39,307 bases of DNA, taken from assembly GCA_026260175.1 (NCBI GenBank), contig JAKCWW010002113.1, forward strand, positions 9,779 to 49,085. Reading direction: 5' to 3'. This document shows, in pieces, positions 10,898 to 21,243 of this stretch. Under the pieces are notes generated by a model. The model was not told where the DNA came from, searched no databases, and saw only the letters and a program-made list of their open reading frames with translations. The stretch is from Reticulitermes lucifugus. Its lineage: Eukaryota; Arthropoda; Insecta; Blattodea; Rhinotermitidae. Made by a program: the position numbers and the translations under genes. Each line of letters begins with the position of its first letter. Position 1 is the first letter of the stretch.

Positions 10898-11519
10898 ACT
10901 AAAACTGCATATATTTAAAACGTCTATTCATTGATTCACGATTTTTCCACCTTCACTGTTATTGATGTGCACATTTACTTTGTATCTTGTGTTAAACTGA
11001 TAAACTAGTTTTATTCGTAGGTGTTATTGTACGGATGCATGGTACTGTATCATCTTATTCCGTGGGGTGTATTCTTATGGTGTGTGCTGTACCTGGTTGT
11101 GTGTGAGTCTGATGGTCAGTGAGTCAGTTGGTGTTTTTATATAGTGATTGTGATAAGATGCACTGTGTTTTTAGAATAAGTTTATGTCCTAAGTTTGGAA
11201 TTGGAAGGAGGACGTTTCCAAATTACATTTCCCATGCTTGCGTGTTACACGTAGACCTATCTTGTGTAAAACCACGAATAACATCTTCCAGGATGTCTTT
11301 TAATCCGGCGGACGTTCGGACCGTGTGCTGCTATATCGAATTAATAGGTAAAGACTCTGAGCAGGGAAGAGGAGACGAAGTTTCCGGTGTTCTGGAAAAT
11401 TACGCCGTGTACCTTGCTGTGTAGTTACCAAGGTTTAACAGGAATTTGAGCGGCTTACTTCTTCAAATAAACTCCAAAATTTAAGTAGCCTCATTAGGTA
11501 ACGTAAAATTTGAAAGTGT
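10898..11519. other. No gene recognised
   Basis: A 101-codon plus-strand frame at 11119-11424 is the longest here. It has no recognisable motif or signal sequence, and I see no supporting splice context. Treated as chance. Confidence 0.45.
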
Positions 11520-11520
11520 T

Positions 11521-11575
11521 ATACCCTGAAGATGGAGTTAGCGGGTTCCTTCGAAACACCGGTGCATATATATAC
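11521..11575 (+). ncRNA. Degenerate hammerhead-like motif
   Basis: The plus strand reads CUGAAGA (11526-11532), one extra U, a weak stem II GGAG/CUUC, GAAA, then CACCGGUG, which is self-complementary. The block order matches the motifs at 10.85 kb and 20.6 kb. Stem I is poor, and the base after stem III does not give a convincing cleavage triplet. It is followed by a TATATATACATATATA run. It may mark the end of an otherwise unrecognised retroelement. Confidence 0.35.
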
Positions 11576-14479
11576 ATATATACCAAACTATATGGCGTCT
11601 GGTATATTCATCATCACTGCTGTGAAAACCCTACATCTCACAAGAGGAGACGAGTTTTGAGACGTGTCCCTGCAACCCTTCGAAATGAGGAGCAGCCGTT
11701 GTGCAAACTGATATCCTTGGAAAAAGGATGTGTCTGACATCATAATAGTGAACAAAGTCTCTGCGATTTTATTTCCATATAAACGTATTATTTTTTATTT
11801 AATGAATAAACGTGTTTATACCAGCGAGCACTAATTAGATTTGTAGACCGTTATTCGAACTTACACAGACTTAAGGAAGCGGTCATTCTGAAACATCACT
11901 TCTGTTTCTGCCATTCGTGAACCATATTCTAGCAGTGCTCGGTTCTGTTACCCAGCAGCGTGGTTTACATTATGTTGATTTGATACGAATGGGAATTTCT
12001 TTCAATTAAAACAGATGTTTCATGTTAAATAAACAGCATACGATGCGAACTTTGAAAGGAATCATCTGATTTATTTTGTGAATAAATTATGGTTGTTTAT
12101 TTATGATAATGCTTCAATTACGAGTGTGTTTAGAGTCTCCAAAATAGGCGCGTCTTATGGAAATGAAGTCGGGAACCAGAATACCTTTGAGGGATATTGC
12201 ACTAAATAATTCACAGGTAAAAGCTTGTACTAATTAAATATTTGTAACTTAATATCCTGTAAGCCTTACACAAGAAAGTGTTGTAGCAAGTAGCTTCCGA
12301 ATTAGCTGCGTTGGTAAAATCCTCACTCATAGCTAGGATCCCGACGATTTTAAATATTTATTAACATTTGTTTGCTCAGCACTACTTACGATCGACTGTG
12401 TTCATTAAGTGCGTCCAGTGAGCTCATTGTGCGACGTCGTATCTGTCCATCCACATGTTTTGTGCCTTAAGTTAATAAGCGGATTTTCTTTCATGGCGTT
12501 GTGTTATGGAGTACATTAATAGGTCTCATAAAATTTGAGACTTTCGCAACGGTAAATATCCATATTGTAATGTGTGTTGTGACACCGTGTTTTGTGGTAT
12601 ATGAAAATATTGTATTTCTTTTGAGGTTATAAGTGGGGGCAGACCACCTCAGAAGTTCGTACCCTTTGACGTGTGGTTTCATTGGTGTTAGAAGATTAAA
12701 ATTACAAAGGCAGATTGGTCTTTAGTGGTTTGTTGATCATGCAGATCTTCGTACAAATTTGGTTAGAATTCATTAAGAGGGATGGATACTTGAAAAGGAT
12801 AACGTAATATTTTTGTGCTTGTTAAGACGGTAAGTTAGCAAGAAGCAACTGTAGCTCTAGTACTTCCGAGCTACAGTTATGATGGTGGTACCGGAGACTT
12901 TAGTTATTATTTACTCGGAAGACAAATTCATGAAATAATTGCAGGATGTAACTCCGTCTTCGTGTCATTAAAAGTCGGTTCATTAGTAGTTTTTTTCCTT
13001 TCGTGCTGTCTGCCTTGCCGTATGTAAGAGGCATTGGAGCAGACTGTGAGCAATTAACATGGAAATCAATTTGTCTGGTCTGGAAATGTTACCAGATTGG
13101 ACTGGGCACTGAACTTCATGCCGTTAAGATAACCTGAATTAGAAGGACATGACTCGTAAGAACATTCTTCTTATCTTAGCCTACTTCTCTTGTTTTGTAA
13201 GAAATTTCAAGCTTGCTGATCACGGTCACATATCTTTACCCTAACAACTTCAGAAGAAAATGGAGAATTTTCATTAAACTATTTATAAGAAGAATGCTGT
13301 TACAGTTCTGTGCTGGTATAAACTTATTCTGTGATGAACTGCGTATTAAAACTAAATATAATTAATAAGCCGATCATCAATAGTGCTCCTTAAAGTCAGT
13401 TTTGATCAAGCCAGATTTATTTCATTCGCCTTGTAGACGCAATAATTTTGGCTCAGTCCACTACTCGATATGCCCCCCTGTTGTACACGGGAATAACTTT
13501 ACGTGGAACGTGATCACACAACGTAAATACAGTTTGTGCTCAGTACAGACAAATAACTTCATTATTATAGGCATAATGAAATCTCTACTCGTGCCTGTCT
13601 ACGCAACATAATTTAGAATGCAACATTTTTTATCCTAGGTCAATTTTTAGAAGAGTTTGTTGGAGCTGTGGTTATTGCGTGTAGAGAAAATAAAGCTTAC
13701 AAATGGAGGGCAAGAGTCACGCACCTTAGCAACTTGGAGCTTGTACTTTGCATATAGACCATTTAATGAAACAGACTCCTTCCTGTTTTTTTCGACAGTT
13801 TGTTTGTGTACGTATGGGTGAATCGACTGTCACTTGTTTATGCCTACTCAGTGTGTTGTACAACCATTACTCATTATTAGCATCACGGATCGTGCTCTGT
13901 CCTGTTCTTCAAGGACGGAAATTCTTTCCTACCATTTGGCATCTACTCATGTGTTTGTGTTAATAGCACAATATGGGTTTTATACTTCAGACATACTTTT
14001 CAAATTTTAAAGTCACTTTTTTTTAATAATCGGTCACGCTAAGGGCGTGAAATATTTGTGGTGCCCCTCTTAAAACTAGTATTACGCGATCTTCACTAAA
14101 TGGATTTTCACGAAATTAGATATTGGGGAATTTTGTGAGGAATTGTTATTTCAGTTTTGGTTAAAACGGACAAAACTAGTGCATATTTTATATGAAGACG
14201 TATTTGCGTTTCATTTACATGTTAGAAAGAAGAGGGTTTTTATTGTCTTAATTTAATGCTCTATTGAAATTGTCTTTCAAGTAGACTATTTTTTTACGTA
14301 TGCTTGAAGTTGTCTTCATATTCTGGCGTTATATATCCTTCTGCTAATGTACGGAAAAAATTATACTGCATTTCATTGTAATAATTAATTTTACGCTACT
14401 TAAAATGGAGCATCAAGAATTAACCTTCAAGAATTGAAAATGAGAATTAGATTCATTTGACTGAAGATGGGGTCAGGTG
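11576..14479. other. Gene-less stretch with one small hairpin
   Basis: No exon or mobile element was recognised. The only structure noted is a perfect 11-bp hairpin at 12847-12878. Frames are short. Confidence 0.45.
12847..12878. repeat. Perfect 11-bp hairpin, 10-nt loop
   Basis: AACTGTAGCTC (12847-12857) is the exact reverse complement of GAGCTACAGTT (12868-12878). No T-run follows and no gene is adjacent, so no function is assigned. Confidence 0.8.
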
Positions 14480-14590
14480 AACACAGTAAAGGGCCTTGCT
14501 GTTCCATGGAAGTCGCAATATTCTTCAACAGCTGAGAGGCTAACAGCTTCTCAAGAACTTCTCTGCTCTGTGGAGTAAGTTGTTAATTAT
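14480..14590 (+). repeat. Short dispersed repeat, copy A
   Basis: It shares GTTCCAT-GAA, TTCT-A-AGCTGA, then TTAGCTTCTCAAGAA-like and CTCTGCTC--TGGAGT blocks, in order, with the copy at 31000-31130. More distant relatives are at 20158-20275 and 32172-32240. The family identity is unknown; it may be part of a decayed transposon. Confidence 0.45.
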
Positions 14591-14679
14591 ATGGTCATTC
14601 AGATGCAGTAATTTTAACCGTCTTCTTCCTAGTCTTTATGGCGCCGGAGTTGTTAGGTAATCGTCGGATTTTTGAGTAC

Positions 14680-14697
14680 GTCGGGAATTTTCCCGAC
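14680..14697. repeat. Perfect 8-bp hairpin, 2-nt loop
   Basis: GTCGGGAA and TTCCCGAC are exact reverse complements around TT. It lies 90 bp downstream of dispersed repeat copy A. No function is assigned. Confidence 0.7.
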
Positions 14698-15097
14698 TAA
14701 TATTTGTCTTAGTTTTCTCAGCCATTTAAGGAAAGATCCGAGATACTAACCTAAACAGTTTAAGACCGTTTTCCCACTTGTCCAGTCCAGTTCACCATTT
14801 GTAATAATACTTCCGTCTCACTAGACTGTAAAAGGTCATATTTATATGCAGCGTGTTCAAATTATCTAAGTGTAAGTTCAGTACTACATATATAACCCTT
14901 TGGCTTTCTCCGTTTCACAGCCGTTGTATGGACTATGTCTTTTCATCTTTACCAAGTTTAGTCCTTTTTTACGACAGTGTACAAGGAGTTTTCTTCCGTT
15001 TTGTATTAACAAAATTAGTGATTTTTACATTGTTCCCAGCCTTTCCCTATGTCCATTTACGATGGGTTATTCTAAACACTTTGCCTCAGGATCATGC

Positions 15098-15121
15098 TTG
15101 TGTGTGTGTGTGTTTGTGTGT
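15098..15121. repeat. (TG)n microsatellite
   Basis: About 11 TG units, interrupted once by TT. Confidence 0.9.
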
Positions 15122-16591
15122 CCTTCTCTATTAAAAATACCTGCTGAACTTTATTATGTAACATCCTTGGAGTAACAATATTGTTCATAGAGAGGTGACC
15201 GTTGGAAGGTATCGTCTGTAATAATGTGAACTACGTTCCTGTCAAAACAAAACATTTTATGAAGAGTGACTGAGGTATTTTAAAACGTGTTTCCTTTCCC
15301 TTGTTGATTCTAATTTTTTTTAGAATACTCTTTATATATATAGGAATTTGATGTAAAATTGCCTGTAGGTATTCTGCCATATTACCTTTAATTTAGTCTA
15401 TAATTCTTCACCGTAACACTCTTGCAGCTTGTGTTGCATGTGTAATATTGTACGTAGACAATCGTGTGGGAAGAAGGGCAGATGTTCTAAATGTAAAGCG
15501 GATACTGCATTTTAGGTGTTGTTCGAACCCGCTGACAAATTGTGTGTAACTTGTTTTAAAAGCGGGCAGTAAACAATTGAGACAATATGAAGGCTTCTAA
15601 CAGTACACATAATGTTACTGGATAATTGAATGCGTACGATCGATGTTTCATTGTTCAGTCTTGCGCTCTTCCAACAGAAAATAAACGTCCTTATTGGAGA
15701 GATCTTCCTGGAAACGTTTATGATAAAAAAGAGAAGAATTTTTGCAATTCATTTGTATTTAAATTTTAATACGAATTGCCGAAGTGTAAGAAGTATGTGT
15801 AAATCTGCAATTTTATTTTTTATGTAGGGAGACTTACAGAATTTTAGATACATTTATTTCGGTAAATAGAAAATAAATTTTATCTATTACTTTCCTTTTA
15901 CTCCTATTAAATATACTGCAATGTAGCACTGTATATCTTCATCAGCCGATGAAATTCCGTTAATGCGACCAGTCAAGAAGCAGCTGTTTAATAATTTCCG
16001 TGACCTTGTTCAAGTAATTAATGTGGCACAATCTTAAATTGGTTTCTGTTTCTTGAGACCCATTTTTCAGCTTTCTGGCCATATCACTCCAACAGGCCGT
16101 GTTCTCTGTCAGGTTGGTGTTACGCTTTCTTTGTTACATTCAGTTCTTTACGAGTTCAACCTGGACGATTCCATGATATTCTGTGTATATTATATCTGAT
16201 ACTTTAGTATATCTCTGCCAGTACTGAGATAATGTAACGATATTTAGGTTGCGAATGGATATTACACTTCATAAATAAAGGCGAGGGAATACTCATGAAT
16301 TCCCTTTTAAACTGAAAAGATTTTATATAGAAATGGAATTTTGACATTTAGAAATTATATTATGTCCCATGGAAAAACTTTAGAACGCCACTTTAAAACA
16401 TGTGACATTGTAAGTTTAGGTACTTTCTTTGCAATTCTATAAGAACCACCTGAAGATAGCTATATGGAATGGCCGAAGCATATCGCGGTAGGGCATAGGT
16501 CAACATAAAGAATAATTATTGTACACTCTGTGTAGTTCAGTGTGTGAGTCCTTGGGCTTTCGCAAAGTTTCAGTTGAGGTTTCCATTATTT

Positions 16592-16684
16592 TGGGATGTG
16601 GCACCGCGTCACTGGGTGATTCCTGACGTTTCGAACCAACGTAATGTTATGATCTTGAAGAGTCGAAATGTCCGATAAATAATA
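16592..16684. repeat. Small inverted repeat with hammerhead-like remnant ends
   Basis: CTGACGTTTCGA (16623-16634) pairs with TCGAAATGTCC (16663-16673) around a 28-nt centre containing CTTGAAGAG. The pieces ACGTTTCGA and TTGAAGA--TCGAAA are the same ones that build the hammerhead-like elements in this window, but stem II is essentially missing. Probably a decayed relative. Confidence 0.35.
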
Positions 16685-16793
16685 ATTGGATATATTTACA
16701 TACGAGAGGATGCTGTAAATCGAAAGAGGAACACTGTATCGCACTCTGTGGAGAACTCGCTTTGGAAGAGGCTGTGGACCTGTCGTAAGAGTG

Positions 16794-16872
16794 TGGAATG
16801 AACGAATGAATGAATTAATTGATTAATGAGTAAATGAATGAATGAGTGAGTGAGTGAGTGAGTGAATGAATG
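16794..16872. repeat. (TGAA/TGAG)n microsatellite
   Basis: Imperfect tetranucleotide units GAATGAATGAAT change into an uninterrupted GTGAGTGAGTGAGTGAGTGA core and back to TGAATGAATG. Confidence 0.9.
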
Positions 16873-18829
16873 TTTACATTATGTCGAAAGCTCAACGGAG
16901 ATGTACCTATTAAAATCTGAAGAGATAGAGAGGAATTTAAGTCTTTGGTTTATATTTAGCCACAATATTAAAATTGGTCTTAAATGAATAGAGTGAGAAT
17001 ATATAGAGAAAACGATGGCCTAGAATAGTGTCTCAGTGGTGAATTCTGTGAACACTGTGAACTGTGAAGCCAAGTGTAAACTATCCTTACTAATATCACA
17101 ACCTATCATCGTATGTTGCTGAAATAGCTGGATTGGTCATGGCGGTCCACATGATGTCGCAACCCTTTCGTCAGACGTGACGCCCATTGGTTTCTGCTTG
17201 TAACGACACATTAAAAGTTAGGGTACCAGGAGAAACTGCAGACAGGAAATGAACTCGTGCAAGGCGTCGTTGTTGGCCTGTTTTCATTTGAAACGGTCAT
17301 GAAATGATGTGGAAAGCAACACAGCTGTTTTGAAAGGAGCTGTCTTGTGCATAGTGTATTGCAAGAGGTCATTTAAAGCAGCAAGCCTCTTGAGTACGTA
17401 CGCAGTTTTACAGGGTAAGTTTAACCTGATCACGGAAGTAAGTAACGGTCTAGATTACGATCCATGTTGATGTAAGAAATGTCACCCAAAATACGCCTGT
17501 AAATGACGCCAGACATTTTGCAGACGTTTCGTGGGGCAATTGCTATAAGAAAAATCTTCAGTGATAGGGTCTTTAATCAAATACAACTATTTTTAAGACT
17601 GTACATTATGCTGTTTCGATTAAAAGCAATCATTGTTTTGAGGCTCATTTCTAAACTATGGCTGAAAGCTACAACTGGGATTTCCAGCTGCTCTTTTTTT
17701 ATTTCAGAGAAGGTAAAGTGGGACAAAAGAGATTTGTATACAAACACAGAAGTATAATAGCTGTTTTATCTTGCAGTATAGAGAAACGAAATTTCTTTCA
17801 AGAGAAGGTATATCCAATCTCTTAGTTTACAGAAACAGTTGCCTTTTGTAATGTCTGAATATTACACAGTACGGTAGATCTCTTAAGGTTTCTTTATGTG
17901 GAGCGAACAATAGAGGTCTTCTTTTAAATCCGTGACAGTCACGTTTCTCGCTACTTACGGGTCTGACTTCACGCGTCGTCTGGATATTTGTAGCATGTTA
18001 TCTTAGAATTGGGACGATGAATTAAAAATTTGAATGCACATGTTTTAGGAACTGTTGTTTGCACTTGTATAAAATCTCACCAACATTCAGAACTAGAGAA
18101 TGCAGTACCTCCATGATGCTCTCGGACACTTGATACATACTCGTATATCGAGAACAGATTTATGGCTTCACTAAATAATCACAATATGGGATGTAAAATT
18201 AAAAATTACCATTCTCAATGTATATATACTCTAAATATAAAACGAACAGGAGAAGCAGGAAGCTTGTGAGAGACAGGAAACATTTCGGTTGGAACACGAC
18301 AAGAGAAGGAACTTCTTAGAAACAGGCGTATGTCGCAGTACACAGTTGTAAAGGTTCAGGGTGGGAATCAACAACGAACGTTTGGAATAAAGTGAAAAGT
18401 GAAAAGTCTTCGGGTTAGATGAAAGCACAGGAATTCTTTAACAGGTGGATAAGTAACACTTAGCCATATTAGATCTTGCACCATGCTGCCGTTCGTAAGT
18501 TAACGCATTAAATCCTTGCGGTTTCTATGCGTATGTTACTGTCCACTTTGACGCTAAGAACTCTAAGCTTTTCACAGGGAGTATGTTTTGTGTTGTGCTC
18601 AGAACATGGCGCCATTTATTTCCTAAACGTAGTTCATATAATGTTCCTTGTAATGGTACCATACTGTGTTTTCTGTAGGCGAGGGTTAATTTGAACTTAT
18701 TTCTTAACTCTTGTCGGATGACCCAGTTTCCTGAATGTTAGGACAGCTTCGGGGTTGGAGTTACTAAATTATAATTAGCAGGTTCCGATTTTCTTGTATC
18801 TATCATCTCCTTCGTTAAAATATTAGAAT
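16873..18829. other. No gene or clear repeat recognised
   Basis: Short frames only. The stretch at about 18235-18425 is purine-rich and gives a spurious Ser/Leu/Cys-rich minus frame. Confidence 0.45.
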
Positions 18830-19097
18830 TCCTATGGCTGGGTAACCAGTAATCGTGGTTCGATTCTCGGAACGGCCTAGAGATTTTTATTTTTTCAAAA
18901 CTACCCAGACAGGATCTGGGGTCCACCCAGTATCCAATTCCATGGGCACTGGTGGCTATGTTTTCGGAAGATAAAGCGGTCAGAGCATGAAACTGACCAC
19001 TCTCCTCCATTTAGCGCCAAAGTTAAAAAAAGACTGTAGACCTGAACTTCCACTCCCCACATGTCTTGATGGCATGCGTAGGGCGAATACTTGAACT
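18830..19097 (+). mobile_element. Old, 5'-eroded copy of the main tRNA-derived SINE family
   Basis: The box B region is well kept (GTGGTTCGATTCTCGG near 18857), whereas the box A region is not clear. The body shares GGTCCACCCAGTATCC, CAATTCCATGGGC, ATAAAGCGGTCAG, TTTAGCGCCAAAGTTAAA and CATGTCTTGATGGCATGC with the copies at 8.2, 21.0 and 34.4 kb in the same order. It lies in the same orientation as the other three copies. Confidence 0.75.
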
Positions 19098-20157
19098 CCT
19101 ACATGTCCCACATGTTGTGTCTCTTGAAAACACGTGTTATTTCCAGGCCCTCGAACCACGATTTTGTAATATGCGCCGAAATGTCGCGTATCTTGAGACC
19201 ATTTATTAGGATTAGAAACTGGATTGTTTCTAAGCCAGGATTACAGAATATCCCCGACGCGATGTCGCAAGGGCGACTAAATATTGTAGGTGGCGACTAG
19301 TATTTGTGGGACCTCAGTATGTAACTTGCTTCATGTAATACTTCTGTCGCCCTAAGAGATGAGAGGTGGCTTCTAGATTTTTGGAAAATTTGTGCACCTC
19401 GGTTCTAAGCTATCTAAATTTCACTGTCATGCCTTTTGACACGACTTTATATTAAATATTACATTCGAGGTATGTAAAAGAGTTAATTTTCGGCAATAGG
19501 TCTATTGCATTTACTTGTAAATGTACTTGTAATTGGTTCTGTGCCTGCAGCGATATTTTCATGCTGACTTTATTTGCTGCTTCGTAAAAAGCATATATTC
19601 ATCCGAATGAGAGGTGGTAACTTGATCTTTGTTGTGTAAAGGTCATATTCAATGTATAATCCAAAGTGAAATATTTCATTATGGCGGCGAGAAGGTGTTG
19701 TGGCAAGCTATCCCGGGTGACGAATAGTGCGAAGCAGAACGCTTTCGGAGAAGAGGCGTTTGGCTTGACGGATGCTCTTACAAGTCTTTCCATGACTCTC
19801 CGGGAGATCTTGACAAATAACGGAATTACATCGCTGTGGGAGCTACGGAGCTAACCTTTCAGACCAGTCTTATGTTACCAGCGCTCTGTACTTACAAAAT
19901 CTCCAGAGGGATTTGTTTCCCATAGCAGTGTAAAATCTAAGACACACTGAAAACGATATTGTGTTCGAATCCTTTTGGCTGTCTGGCAAGTGTTTTACGT
20001 CATTGGAATGAGTTTCATAAAAAGAAACAATTTTATGCGTCTACACGTTATCTATAACGCGATTTTATGACAGTAAAATGAGTTGAAAATGTGAAGGATC
20101 TGGCTCTGTATATGTGGATGATATTAAAATTGATCTTCAGGCTTCGCGTATGAACTC
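19098..20157. other. No gene recognised
   Basis: Two mutually antisense frames of 62-64 codons cover 19600-19850 with somewhat higher GC than the surroundings. No domain is recognisable in either. Confidence 0.45.
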
Positions 20158-20275
20158 AGTTCAGTTGGCTCAGAAGAAGGGAAATGGCTCGCTGTTGTGG
20201 ACCCTGTAATGAACATTCGGGGTTTGAAATCGCAGGCCTTTCCTTGACCGGTTCAGTAACTGTCAACACATTTTT
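20158..20275 (+). repeat. Short dispersed repeat, copy B (degenerate)
   Basis: It contains TGGCTCGCTGTTGTGGAC, TGTAATGAACATTCGGGGTTT and AATCGCAGG blocks matching, in order, the 5' half of the copy at 31000-31130. The 3' half is only weakly similar. Confidence 0.4.
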
Positions 20276-20367
20276 AGACCTACAACATTCTCCGAGTACT
20301 TGTGTTTTCCCGTGTCTGTATCATTCCACCGGTACTCCGTGCTCTTTCATTTGTCACCGATGATAAA

Positions 20368-20383
20368 CAATCTTTGCACTTGA
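20368..20383. repeat. 16-bp target-site duplication, left copy
   Basis: CAATCTTTGCACTTGA is repeated exactly at 20711-20726, bracketing the palindromic element. A 16-bp perfect duplication is in the range of target-primed reverse transcription and long for most cut-and-paste transposases. Confidence 0.8.
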
Positions 20384-20710
20384 GATCTGCGCTCTTCTGG
20401 GATATTGCGCGACGTCGTGTGATAATTATTTACCGACGTTTCGGGACAACGTATCGGTCCCATCTTCACGGGTCAAGAGTCCGAGTAGGAAAGAAAGAAA
20501 GCCAGCAACCTGTAACGTAGATTCTTGAAAGCACTTTCCAGGAACTACGTTATAGGTTGCTGGCTTTCTTTCTTTCCTACTCGGACTCTTGACCCGTGAA
20601 GATGAGGCCGATACGTTGTCCCGAAACGTCGGCAAACAATTACCACATGACGCCACTTAATATCCCAGAAGAGCGCAGATCTCATCAACATCGTGGCGGA
20701 AGCCTGAAAT
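20384..20710. mobile_element. Palindromic retroposon-like element with hammerhead-like arms and 16-bp target duplication
   Basis: Two 140-bp arms (20381-20520 and 20545-20684) are inverted repeats around a 24-bp centre. The inner ~80 bp of the arms, including the AAAGAAAGAAAG and GCCAGCAACCT blocks, differ at only a few positions; the outer part is more diverged. A 26-bp non-palindromic tail completes the element before the right target copy. Each arm holds the order UGAAGA, stem II (GGGAC/GUCCC in the left arm), GAA, ACGU, C. The leading C of the CUGANGA core is replaced by G in both arms, so the change predates the arm duplication. No coding capacity exists. Likely a non-autonomous passenger of a Penelope- or LINE-type enzyme; that part is inference. 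Confidence 0.75.
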
Positions 20711-20726
20711 CAATCTTTGCACTTGA
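20711..20726. repeat. 16-bp target-site duplication, right copy
   Basis: Exact repeat of 20368-20383; the flanking bases differ on both sides, which fixes the duplication length at 16. Confidence 0.8.
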
Positions 20727-20929
20727 CAGCGTCGTTAGATAACACGAATAAAATCATGACGGATATTTGTTGTTAAGTGAAAATGTACGACTTTGTGGTT
20801 GTGAAGCGGTAAGTCAACTGACCTAATGGCTTCGATTGTTCTGTTTGTGGTAAGCAGTTTATTTCGACAAGTAATAAACAGTGATCATCTGCTGAACAAC
20901 TGAAACGGACGGGACGAAAAAGGATTAAA

Positions 20930-20942
20930 ATATTTTATTTGT
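20930..20942. repeat. 13-bp SINE target-site duplication, left copy
   Basis: ATATTTTATTTGT is repeated exactly at 21231-21243 on the other side of the SINE. Confidence 0.85.
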
Positions 20943-21230
20943 GTGGGCGGGATAGCGTAGTCAGTAAGGCGACTCGCTGTGGGCTGAACGGTCCGGGGAT
21001 CGAATCCTGGTGGGGGCGAGATTTTCTGCACCCGTTCAGATCTTCCCTGGAGCCCACCCAGGCTCCTATACAATGGGCGCCCGGTTTTTTCCGGGGGTAA
21101 AACGGCCGGGACGTTGCATTCACCACCCACCCCCATCTAGCGCCGAGGTTAAAGAAAGAGTAGAACCATACCTCTACTTCCCCTCTGGGCCTTCATGGCC
21201 TGTTCTAGGGTGAAATTTACCTTTACCTTT
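20943..21230 (+). mobile_element. tRNA-derived SINE, full length, youngest copy in the window
   Basis: The head carries a box A (TAGCGTAGTCAGTAAGG, 20953-20969) and a box B (GGATCGAATCC, 20997-21007) at tRNA-like spacing, so it could be transcribed by RNA polymerase III. A tRNA-unrelated body follows with GAGCCCACCCAGGCTCC, TACAATGGGCGCC and TCTAGCGCCGAGGTTAAAG blocks. The 3' end is a short TTTACC repeat (about 21215-21230). Perfect 13-bp target duplications flank it. Three older copies in the same orientation lie at 8.2, 18.9 and 34.4 kb. It resembles the tRNA-SINEs described from termites (Talua-like), but that name was not verified. GC is clearly above its neighbourhood. Confidence 0.9.
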
Positions 21231-21243
21231 ATATTTTATTTGT
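21231..21243. repeat. 13-bp SINE target-site duplication, right copy
   Basis: Exact match to 20930-20942. Confidence 0.85.

Larger units (their letters stand above)
14591..16591. other. No gene recognised; one TG run
   Basis: It contains an imperfect TG dinucleotide run at 15098-15121 and generally AT-rich sequence. The two overlapping frames near 14850-15175 are pyrimidine-driven and end in the TG run. Confidence 0.45.

Noticed and set aside
12847..12878. Terminator or attenuator hairpin
   Set aside because: No U-run, no gene upstream, and the DNA is eukaryotic in character.
20885..21136. 83-codon minus frame with a PPGFDPRTVQP-like segment
   Set aside because: It is the antisense of the SINE tRNA head and body; such peptides recur wherever the SINE lies in a transcript and are not a gene.
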